NCBI GenBank assembly: GCA_016928435.1
Contig: JAFGKT010000053.1
Location: 62,001 to 126,000 of the forward strand
Length of the DNA: 64,000 nt
Direction of reading: 5' to 3'
DNA from: Sedimentisphaerales bacterium
GTDB lineage: Bacteria > Planctomycetota > Phycisphaerae > Sedimentisphaerales > SM23-30
Below the pieces are notes generated by a model. That model had not been told where the DNA came from. It saw only the letters and a program-made list of their open reading frames with translations, and made no database searches. Below are positions 39,456 through 48,864 of this stretch, piece by piece (the first letter of the stretch is position 1; each line of letters begins with the position of its first letter). Position numbers and translations under genes: made by a program.

Positions 39456-39876
39456 TTATGAATGCCTCAGCTCAATTGCCTCGCCCGTAAACTCCAGTGG
39501 GCTTTTATGTTTAACCAACTCCAACGGACCGAAAAAAAACTTCTCAGTACCGCATCTACAAGTATGCCTACACAGATGCCAAATCCAACTAAAAACAGCC
39601 TCGCCGAAAACGTATCTGCCTTAATACTACAGATATGCCATAAGTGTCTTTTATACAACCACTTACTAAATAAATCTCGATGAGATCGGTCCGTCCAAGT
39701 AACCAAAATCTCCAAAGCCAAACGGATAATTCTACCGGATTTCACCAAACCCGGCAATGACCAAACCTAACCAACAACGCTTACCCCAAACCCCAAATAA
39801 GCCTGTTGTCTCTCCATTACCTCGGCTTTCTACCTAAACCACTTTAGAACAATATCTTACACGATGTAACCAGCTT

Positions 39877-41031
39877 CTACTGCCCCTGGCCCGGCGCCAA
39901 AACCTCACTAACCTCGGCCGTCGCCGTGTTCAGACCACAAGCTAGTACGCCGGCTTGCAACTTAACCACCAAATCCGTCGCCGCGTTCCAGCTCAAATCC
40001 CCCCAAATCGCCAGCCGCCCACGCACCACAGCATCAACTGTCGTTATCGAGACTATTTCGCCATCCACTATCACCGCCAGCACCCGATCCATGTTTAACA
40101 GCGCAAAATTCGTGAAATAATCACCGCCCGTTCCTTTGAAAACTACCCGAACAGCCCAATGACCCTCATTATCAAAATCAACTTCCGCGGATTCCACTTC
40201 CCAACCCCCCTCCGTGATAGTGACGTATTCTGCTGGATTGTTTGACACCAAAACATATCTGTCACCTAAATAACTGCCGTTAATCGCGTTTGGCATTAGT
40301 TCGGCAACCCGCCGCCGGATCGGCAACCATAAATACCCCTGATCCAAACCAACAGCACGCCAATTATCACTACCATGCTCATGCAAACGTTGGCGCTCAC
40401 GAACAATCGCTGAATCACTCAGGTCGCCCATGTCATTGACCAAAGGAAGAACCCGCAACTCCAACTGCCCCCGACCAGCTAACATCGCTGTCACTTCGCA
40501 AGGATCATCCAAACGTAAACGCTGAGCAACCAACGCATAAGCGTCGTAAGCCAAAACCACCTTGTTCAGAGCCATCCACAAATCCTGATGACTCTGCTGT
40601 AACTGCGATATAACTGCGTGCCGTTGCGCCCCCGGTCGATCCAATACCGCTTCCAAAGATTCCGCCTCTTCTTGCGTCAACTCCGTCGATAGCCGCTCCC
40701 ATTGGAATAAATAATTACTACGCCGACGACGGTCCGACAGCGATGCGTGCGGTATCAAAACCTCCAACCGGCCATCATCCAGAAAACTAACCTCCAGGTT
40801 TACTTCACCCCTAGGATTCAAACGGTCGCGAACTATATCGCAAAATCGGTCTCGGTCTGTGCCCGTCACCAAAGCATCGCACCCATCCTCCAACTCATAC
40901 ACCAAACAAACCCCACCCACCTGCGCCACACTCGGCCCACAACTGCTGCCAAATGCCACCCAGAGTATTATCAGCACCAGTGGAACAACCAATTCAAGTA
41001 CCAATAAGACCGTCTGCTTGCGCATAGTCAC
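39877..41031 (-). CDS. SecD periplasmic-domain paralogue lacking the SecD TM bundle
   Basis: 384 aa; one N-terminal TM; VRDRLNPRGEVNLEVSFLDDGRLEVLIPHAS, GQLELRVLPLVND, RYVLVSNN, NMDRVLAVIVDGEIVSITTVDAVVRGRLAIWGDLSWNAATDLVVKLQAGVLACGL aligns by eye to SecD P1, then ends. Confidence 0.72.
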   Translation of the reverse strand: MTMRKQTVLLVLELVVPLVLIILWVAFGSSCGPSVAQVGGVCLVYELEDGCDALVTGTDRDRFCDIVRDRLNPRGEVNLEVSFLDDGRLEVLIPHASLSDRRRRSNYLFQWERLSTELTQEEAESLEAVLDRPGAQRHAVISQLQQSHQDLWMALNKVVLAYDAYALVAQRLRLDDPCEVTAMLAGRGQLELRVLPLVNDMGDLSDSAIVRERQRLHEHGSDNWRAVGLDQGYLWLPIRRRVAELMPNAINGSYLGDRYVLVSNNPAEYVTITEGGWEVESAEVDFDNEGHWAVRVVFKGTGGDYFTNFALLNMDRVLAVIVDGEIVSITTVDAVVRGRLAIWGDLSWNAATDLVVKLQAGVLACGLNTATAEVSEVLAPGQGQ

Positions 41032-41112
41032 TCGCTTTCAGACCACCGCCACAACTCCGTCAAAACCAATCCAAACCTAGAACGTCGGCTCTTGGTGGTC
41101 TTGAACTTCCGA

Positions 41113-41143
41113 ATTAGCCCCCTGACCTTCTCAGGGGGTTTTA
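41113..41143 (+). repeat. TTAG-headed hairpin, copy b
   Basis: ATTAG-CCCCCTGA-CCTTC-TCAGGGGG-TTTTAAC. Confidence 0.85.
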
Positions 41144-41246
41144 ACACGCGAAAATCACAACTTCTAACCAACGCCAATTAAGTCGATAGTCACTTGCGTT
41201 ATGAATCCCGACAATGTAAATCAAGAAAAAGTGCGACATCGCACAC

Positions 41247-41684
41247 TTAGTTACTCTTTTCTTCATCTTCCGTCATTATTCGACTGATCGCGCTGCGAGC
41301 AAAACGCATTTTCGTATTTGTGCTTTCGTCAATCTTAACCACCACTTCGTCGTCACGCACATCCGCTATCGTACCGATAATCCCGCCAATCGTACGAACT
41401 CTATCACCTTTTTTCATCGCTGCCATCATCTGTTGGTGTTGCTGCTGACGCTTCTTCGGACCACGGAACATGAAGAAATAAAGCACCACAAACATCAGTA
41501 CCAAAGGCACCCACGTCGGTATCCCGCCGCCTTGCTCCCCGCCTTCAACCATACTGCAAGGATCGACCACTTCTTCAGAACCTACCACCGCCCCGCAAGG
41601 ATCCACTGCCGCGCCATCCTGCGCCCACGAAACGTAGCTTAACACAAACACCAAAACCGCTGTTGCCAACAACATTTTCTTCAT
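41247..41684 (-). CDS. yajC: Preprotein translocase subunit YajC
   Basis: IPTWVPLVLMFVVLYFFMFRGPKKRQQQHQQMMAAMKKGDRVRTIGGIIGTIADVRDDEVVVKIDESTNTKMRFARSAISRI. Confidence 0.93.
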   Translation of the reverse strand: MKKMLLATAVLVFVLSYVSWAQDGAAVDPCGAVVGSEEVVDPCSMVEGGEQGGGIPTWVPLVLMFVVLYFFMFRGPKKRQQQHQQMMAAMKKGDRVRTIGGIIGTIADVRDDEVVVKIDESTNTKMRFARSAISRIMTEDEEKSN

Positions 41685-41778
41685 CAGTTATTCCTTCCGT
41701 CTTATGGGATCTCTTTACAATATCGATCCAAACTAAAATTCAATATCCAACGTTAAAGCCAATCGCCCACGGACCTAC

Positions 41779-42879
<1,101 letters not shown>

Positions 42880-44148
42880 CTAATACGCCCGCTCTAAATT
42901 CGCGCCCGGATAATAATACCGCAAGATCGCCACACAATCATAACCCAAAACCGCCATCGCTTGACAACCCCATTGGCACATCCCCACCCCATGACCGTAC
43001 CCCCGGCCGTCAGCGAAACGCCAAACATCACCTCCGTCTTCCAAACGGTACCAACTGCTCCGCAAAGGCCTCTCCGTACTGGTAACACCTAAACGAAAAC
43101 GCTCCGCGCAAATCCGCGTTCGTGCACCTGTACTGCCAAGCAAGCCCAACTCTTCGACCCGCCCGCAGTCGCTCTGACGCGTCACCGCAACATCCACTAT
43201 TCGTTCCAAATACGCCAAGTCATCATAGCGCCTCAGCAAAGCCTCACTCAATTCCGCTTTGCCGATTTCAACCGTCCCCCAATTCATCAAACCCTCCGGC
43301 GCCGCCCGCCGACAATAATCGCAAACTCCGCCTCGCAGCGGCACCTGCGATTCCTCAATTCCACCAAATGCCCCTTGTGCGTCCGCTGTGTGCCCCCCGC
43401 ACGTCGAACTGAAATACCCCGGCAATACCGCGTCAGACCCACTGCCACCATACGTCAACACCACACCACGCGTATCCTGCACTGCCGTCGTCACCCGCAC
43501 CGTTTCCCCCGCGACCCCCCGATACATCTGACTGGCTTGATTACTGCCTAGATCCCATTCACCTGCGCCGCCTCGTCGGTTGATACGCCACAACGCGTAA
43601 CTGCGACTGGCGACACTCTGAGCCCGCAAAGCTGCCATGTGCCAACTTGCGTATGCCTCCGCGCCTACTACCCCTTGCAGGTAACTCTCCAAATCTAATA
43701 TGTTAACCACTCGAATCGCGTCCCCCGATTCATCAGCCAACAACCGTAACTGACCCCGGTAACGCTGCTGCTCCGATTCGCCAACGCAAACATAACCCCC
43801 GTCGCTGCTGCGAACATCTAATGCCGCCGACTCCCCTAATGGTACCTCACCCCATAAATGCCCGTCAGGCGATTCTATCTGCCAACAGTCGTCCCGCAAA
43901 CGAACCACACAGCTTTCGCCCGCATCCAACGCCAAATAACAGACACTCCCCCGGCGATTCCAAAAACCTACCCCACCGCCCTCGCAACCCACCGATACAC
44001 AATCCCCAATAAATAGGGACACACGAACCGTAGCCGCCGGCAACGCCGGATGAACCACACGCGCCGAGCGATCAATACTGCCGCCGCCATGGTCGCTCTG
44101 ATCACAACCGCACAGAACAACCGCCGGCGCAGCAAGAAAACAAAACAA
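42880..44148 (-). CDS. SpoIID/LytB domain protein
   Basis: ESYLQGVVGAEAYASWHMAALRAQSVASRSYALW, TRGVVLTYGG, YFSSTCGGHTADA, GYGHGVGMCQWGCQAMA; putative lipobox VVLCGC. Confidence 0.9.
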   Translation of the reverse strand: MFCFLAAPAVVLCGCDQSDHGGGSIDRSARVVHPALPAATVRVSLFIGDCVSVGCEGGGVGFWNRRGSVCYLALDAGESCVVRLRDDCWQIESPDGHLWGEVPLGESAALDVRSSDGGYVCVGESEQQRYRGQLRLLADESGDAIRVVNILDLESYLQGVVGAEAYASWHMAALRAQSVASRSYALWRINRRGGAGEWDLGSNQASQMYRGVAGETVRVTTAVQDTRGVVLTYGGSGSDAVLPGYFSSTCGGHTADAQGAFGGIEESQVPLRGGVCDYCRRAAPEGLMNWGTVEIGKAELSEALLRRYDDLAYLERIVDVAVTRQSDCGRVEELGLLGSTGARTRICAERFRLGVTSTERPLRSSWYRLEDGGDVWRFADGRGYGHGVGMCQWGCQAMAVLGYDCVAILRYYYPGANLERAY

Positions 44149-44180
44149 ACATATTCGTGAAAACCAAGGACCGTAAAGCC

Positions 44181-45584
44181 TCAGTCTAATTCGCGCAGCG
44201 ATAGATTACGCTCCTTCAAACGCTGTTTGATCTCAACCAAACTCGTCTGACCAAAATTCTTACAGCCTAATAACTCCGCTTCCGTACGCTTCGTCAAATC
44301 ACCAATAACGTCAATGTTCAAACGCTGCAAACATTTCCGAGCCCGCACCGAAAGCTCCAAATCCGATACCGGCTGATTCAGCATGTCATTGCTTTCCTCG
44401 TCCTCTTCCTCCAAATGACGCTCCGGGGCCAAACCATTGTTGCGATCCTCCAAAAGCTGACCCAAACGCAGATTCTTCTGGTTTAAAATCGCCCGAATCT
44501 CCTGCAAACTCGTCTCGCCGAAATTCTTGTACGCCAGCAATTCGTTCTCAGTTACACGAAGCAAATCGCCAATGTACTTGATGTTCATCTTCTTCAAACA
44601 ATTACGCGAACGAACCGAAAGCTCAAAGTCCGTGATCGGAATCTCCAATACCTGATTGCATTGGTCCATCCGACGCTCTTGCTCTTCATCATAGTACATC
44701 ACTTTGCTCGCTTCGATGTCCTTCAAAAACATCCGCGCCCGCTGATGATTCGGATGAGCAGCGAGAACCTGCTTCACACAACGACCAGCCGCACTATAAT
44801 CTTCCACGTCTTCGTACAATACCGCCAGGTTCAACAACGCACTCACGTGTACAGCGCCGCTGTTGATGCACCGCTCGTAATAATTAACCGCCTTTATTTC
44901 GTCGCCGTAAATATCCGTCGCGTACGCTAGATGGAACAACGCATCCGTATGTTCGCCGTCCAACGCCACCGCTTGCTCATATTCGTCCATCGCATCACCA
45001 TGACGCCCGTTCGCTTCGTGCAGCCGCCCCAACTGATAATGGTACTCCGCTCGAATCTCACCTACCCGACTCAAGTTCTGTAAGTGTTGCTCAGCACCTT
45101 CAAGATCACCCTGGCAACGCAGACAATCAGCAATTGCCATCTTCATGTCAAAACTGTCAGCCCCTTTGCTCTCCGCCGCTTCAAAAGCTGATATCGCGCC
45201 CGCGTAGTCACCCAAATGGCACAAACTGCGACCTTTAAGAGTAAATTGCGAAACCCCTTCGCCTGCCTTCTCAACCCACTCGACCGCACTGGCGTAATTC
45301 GCCAATGCGTAATAGAGCTGAGCTACCTTCAACGACGAAATCGCCTCAGATGATAGACTCGCACCCCGTGAGGATATCGCAGCCGACAGGGACTGCCCCG
45401 CCTGCTCACGTATCCGAGAACTGCTGCGAATCGCTCTAAATAGCTCGTCAAAAGCATCTTCGCTCAAGGAACTGCCAGTCTGCAAAACAGAATCCACGTC
45501 AAAACCTGAACTCATAGACGTTGTCTCCATAACCGAATCGCCTCCACTTGGCAAAGTCGTCGCTTCAATAGCTTCAATATCCAT
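44181..45584 (-). CDS. TPR protein with two tandem RNA polymerase alpha-CTD-like domains
   Basis: TPRs (YHYQLGRLHEANGRHGDAMDEYEQAVALDGEHTDALFHLAYA), then ITDFELSVRSRNCLKKMNIKYIGDLLRVTENELLAYKNFGETSLQEI and VSDLELSVRARKCLQRLNIDVIGDLTKRTEAELLGCKNFGQTSLVEI. Confidence 0.88.
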   Translation of the reverse strand: MDIEAIEATTLPSGGDSVMETTSMSSGFDVDSVLQTGSSLSEDAFDELFRAIRSSSRIREQAGQSLSAAISSRGASLSSEAISSLKVAQLYYALANYASAVEWVEKAGEGVSQFTLKGRSLCHLGDYAGAISAFEAAESKGADSFDMKMAIADCLRCQGDLEGAEQHLQNLSRVGEIRAEYHYQLGRLHEANGRHGDAMDEYEQAVALDGEHTDALFHLAYATDIYGDEIKAVNYYERCINSGAVHVSALLNLAVLYEDVEDYSAAGRCVKQVLAAHPNHQRARMFLKDIEASKVMYYDEEQERRMDQCNQVLEIPITDFELSVRSRNCLKKMNIKYIGDLLRVTENELLAYKNFGETSLQEIRAILNQKNLRLGQLLEDRNNGLAPERHLEEEDEESNDMLNQPVSDLELSVRARKCLQRLNIDVIGDLTKRTEAELLGCKNFGQTSLVEIKQRLKERNLSLRELD

Positions 45585-45994
45585 ATATCTATCACACCAT
45601 TACAAAACTGTTAAACTGTTAAATACTGACAGACCGTTTCATACGCTAAAAACGATAAACACAACTGTCAAAAGTGGTTAAAGAACCAGCGAACCAACAA
45701 TGGCCCGAAAGCCCAATGAACCGCGTCTGTTAAGATCAAGCCCACTATTATATACCCAATCCAATCCACTGCAAGCCTATATTGGGCCGACCAACCGCCT
45801 TGCCCGCCATATTAAGCTGTCAATCAATATTTCGCGTGTCTTTAACCCCAATCCCGTCCAGCCTTGTAACCTGTCTAATATTCCCTGACCTCACCACCGT
45901 CAACTATCTATTGCCCAACCAACATCAATAAGGTATAATAACCGCCTGCATAGGTAAACTCATTAAAAATAAAGAGTTATAACACACCAACCCC

Positions 45995-46948
45995 ATGGCC
46001 CAACCAACCTATCATTTTGTAGTCAACCCCAAGTCCGGCTCCGCCGCCAACACTCGCAACATCCGTTTCCTGCGCGAAACCTTAATCAGTCGCGGTGCCC
46101 GGGTGCGTATCGACATCACCAAATCCCTTGCCCACGCCACCGAACTGGCTGCCGCGATCTCTCAAACCGATTGTCAAACCCTCGTGGTCGCAGGAGGCGA
46201 CGGCACCGTCAGCAGTATCGCGCAAGGCATGGCCGGGTCAACCATGCCCGTATTGATCCTACCCACCGGCACCGAAAATCTCATTGCGTGCGAACTCGGT
46301 ATCGACGGCTCTCACGACATGATTTTACGAACCCTCGATCACGGCCATGTCCGCAAGCTCGACCTAGGCCTGGCAAACGGCAGACACTTCGTCGCCGTCG
46401 CCGGTGTAGGCTTCGATGGCGAAGTCATACAACGAATCAACCGGTTCCGAACCGGACATATCACCCACAGCGATTATATTTGGCCTATCTGCCGAACATT
46501 CTGGGAATATCGCTTCCCGCATATCAAAGTCGTCGCTGATGGACAAACCGTCTGCGACCAGCCCGCGCTAGTGTTCGTCTCCAATATTTCACGCTATGCC
46601 GTCGGACTAAAAATCTCGCCCACCGCCGACTTCAGCGACTCCATGCTAAATCTCACCATCTACAAATGTAACAGCCGACGCCGTTTGCTATGGCACTCCA
46701 TCCTCACCATGCTAGGACAATCGCACCGCAGCGCCAACGCCCTTAGATTCACTTGCCGCCATATCACCATCACACCTCAAGACCCCACAGTGCCAGTCGA
46801 ACTCGACGGCGAGCCGGGCCCCGCCGCGCCGCTAGACATCAAAGTCATACCCGCAGCCGCAAGCCTGCTCGCACCACCCGAAAAAGATCAACCAAACTAT
46901 CGTCCGCCGGCGCGATTCTATCATCTGCGTAAATGGCTATTACGATAA
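45995..46948 (+). CDS. Diacylglycerol/lipid kinase family protein
   Basis: FVVNPKSGSAAN, LVVAGGDGTVSSIAQGM, LPTGTENLIACELGI, PVELDGEPGP. Confidence 0.88.
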   Translation: MAQPTYHFVVNPKSGSAANTRNIRFLRETLISRGARVRIDITKSLAHATELAAAISQTDCQTLVVAGGDGTVSSIAQGMAGSTMPVLILPTGTENLIACELGIDGSHDMILRTLDHGHVRKLDLGLANGRHFVAVAGVGFDGEVIQRINRFRTGHITHSDYIWPICRTFWEYRFPHIKVVADGQTVCDQPALVFVSNISRYAVGLKISPTADFSDSMLNLTIYKCNSRRRLLWHSILTMLGQSHRSANALRFTCRHITITPQDPTVPVELDGEPGPAAPLDIKVIPAAASLLAPPEKDQPNYRPPARFYHLRKWLLR

Positions 46949-46977
46949 AAACCAACTCCTAAATAAGGACCAGACAA

Positions 46978-47820
46978 ATGACCGTCAAAAATATAACCAT
47001 AACCTCACCAACCACCAATCAATTCATATTAGGCCCCCAAACCGGCTTGTTCCTCGTCGCAGGCCCATGCGTCATCGAAAACCAAGATATCTGTTGCCGA
47101 ATCGCCGAAACCATAAAAACCATCGCCGATAAACTCCAAATCCCATACGTCTTCAAAGCCAGTTTCGATAAAGCCAACCGGACCAGCTTCGATAGCTTTC
47201 GAGGCCCAGGACTACAAGAGGGCCTCAAAATCCTTCAGCACATTCGCGAACAATTCCAAATCCCCGTTGTCTCCGATATCCACACGCCCGAACAAGCCGC
47301 GCCCGCCGCGCAAGTACTCGATATCATCCAACTTCCCGCTTTCCTCATCCGCCAAACCGACCTCATCGAAGCCGCCGCACGTACCCAAAAATGCGTCCAA
47401 CTCAAAAAAGCGCAGTTCATGGCCCCCTGGGATATGAAAAACGTAGTCGCCAAAGCAAACGCCTGCGACAATCACAACCTAACCCTCGTCGAACGCGGCT
47501 CATCATTCGGCTATAACCGCCTCGTTTGCGATATGACCGCGATCCCGCAAATGCAAACTCTCGGCTACCCAACCATCATCGATGCCACCCATTCAACCCA
47601 ACAGCCCGGCGGACTAGGCAACGCATCCGGAGGCGCACCAGACATGGCACATGTCCTCGCAAGATCCGCCGTCGCCGCCGGTGCCGATGGCATCTTCATC
47701 GAAACCCATCCCGATCCCGCTAACGCCCTAAGCGACGCAGCCTGCATGATCCCCCTGAACCAAATTGAAAATCTCCTAAAAACCTGCAAAAACATCTACC
47801 AATCAATACGCAATCAGTAA
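46978..47820 (+). CDS. kdsA: 3-deoxy-8-phosphooctulonate synthase
   Basis: FLVAGPCVIEN, FKASFDKANRTSFDSFRGPGLQEGLKIL, VVSDIHTPEQ, FLIRQTDL, KKAQFMAPWDMKNVV, ERGSSFGYNRLVCDM, DATHSTQQPGG. Confidence 0.96.
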   Translation: MTVKNITITSPTTNQFILGPQTGLFLVAGPCVIENQDICCRIAETIKTIADKLQIPYVFKASFDKANRTSFDSFRGPGLQEGLKILQHIREQFQIPVVSDIHTPEQAAPAAQVLDIIQLPAFLIRQTDLIEAAARTQKCVQLKKAQFMAPWDMKNVVAKANACDNHNLTLVERGSSFGYNRLVCDMTAIPQMQTLGYPTIIDATHSTQQPGGLGNASGGAPDMAHVLARSAVAAGADGIFIETHPDPANALSDAACMIPLNQIENLLKTCKNIYQSIRNQ

Positions 47821-47838
47821 CAAACCAAAACCCACCCC

Positions 47839-47871
47839 CTTAGCCCCCGGGTCACATCCCGGGGGTTCAAA
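47839..47871 (+). repeat. TTAG-headed hairpin, copy c
   Basis: CTTAG-CCCCCGGG-TCACAT-CCCGGGGG-TTCAAAC. Confidence 0.85.
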
Positions 47872-47935
47872 CTCCAACCAATCAATAACTTCATGCCCGC
47901 AAAACCGCCATATTGACAAAAATAAGGAGCAGACC

Positions 47936-48529
47936 ATGGCAAACAAAATCGTCATCCTAACCTCCAGCCCACGCCCCAATGGCAACACTAATACCATCGT
48001 CAAATGGGTCACCCAAGCCGCCCAAGAAGCCCACGCCACCGTTGATATCATCGATATCGCCCACCTCAAATACGCCACTAACGGCTGCACCGCCTGCATG
48101 GCATGCCAGCAATCCCACGAGTTCCGATGTGTCATCGACGACCAAGCATCTCCTCTTATCGCTTCCCTCCCAGAATACGACGTCATCGTCACCGCCTCAC
48201 CCATCTATTACATGGGACTCAACGCTCAAGCCAAACTCTTCCTCGACCGAACTTTCTCACTCATCAAAATCAACCTCGAAACCGGGGAAATCACCCCAGC
48301 TTCCACCAAACCGATAACCCAAGCCCTAATCGCCACCGCTGGCGGAGGAATCGACGACTCCGGAATCAAACTCGCCGAGCAAACTTGTCAATCTTGCGCC
48401 GCGTTCACCGGTGCCAAATTCCTTTCCCTCTTGGTACCCAACGCTCCCATGTTCCCAGGCGAAATAGAATCCAACACCAAAATCAAAACCCAAGCCCAAC
48501 AGTTCGGCAAAAAACTCGCATCCGCATAA
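47936..48529 (+). CDS. Flavodoxin/NADPH-dependent FMN reductase family protein
   Basis: IVILTSSPRPNGNTNTIVKW, TNGCTACMACQ, DVIVTASPIYYMGLNAQAKLFLDR. Confidence 0.88.
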   Translation: MANKIVILTSSPRPNGNTNTIVKWVTQAAQEAHATVDIIDIAHLKYATNGCTACMACQQSHEFRCVIDDQASPLIASLPEYDVIVTASPIYYMGLNAQAKLFLDRTFSLIKINLETGEITPASTKPITQALIATAGGGIDDSGIKLAEQTCQSCAAFTGAKFLSLLVPNAPMFPGEIESNTKIKTQAQQFGKKLASA

Positions 48530-48550
48530 ATAACATACTTCAAAACCCCA

Positions 48551-48580
48551 ATTAGCCCCCCGACCTGTCGGGGGGTTTTA
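48551..48580 (+). repeat. TTAG-headed hairpin, copy d
   Basis: ATTAG-CCCCCCGA-CCTG-TCGGGGGG-TTTTA. Confidence 0.85.
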
Positions 48581-48864
48581 TCTCACTGTAACCAACACCA
48601 CCGGCAACTTTTATCCCCCGAAATCTACGGATTACCCCTCCCCTTGTCGCAGCAACCAGCGGAAGCATCAGAACCCCACCAACTACCATACGCCAATCTA
48701 CCAGTGCGCCCCCAATTCCACGGTTGCAATTCCAACGTTTTCATGCTAACCTGTAGCGATTTTGTCCAGCCCTCGCTAGCGACAAGCAAAAACTTTAACT
48801 AAACAATAGGTCGGACAGTCACCATAAATTAACCCCCAACAGTAAGACCAGACAACGAGGAATT

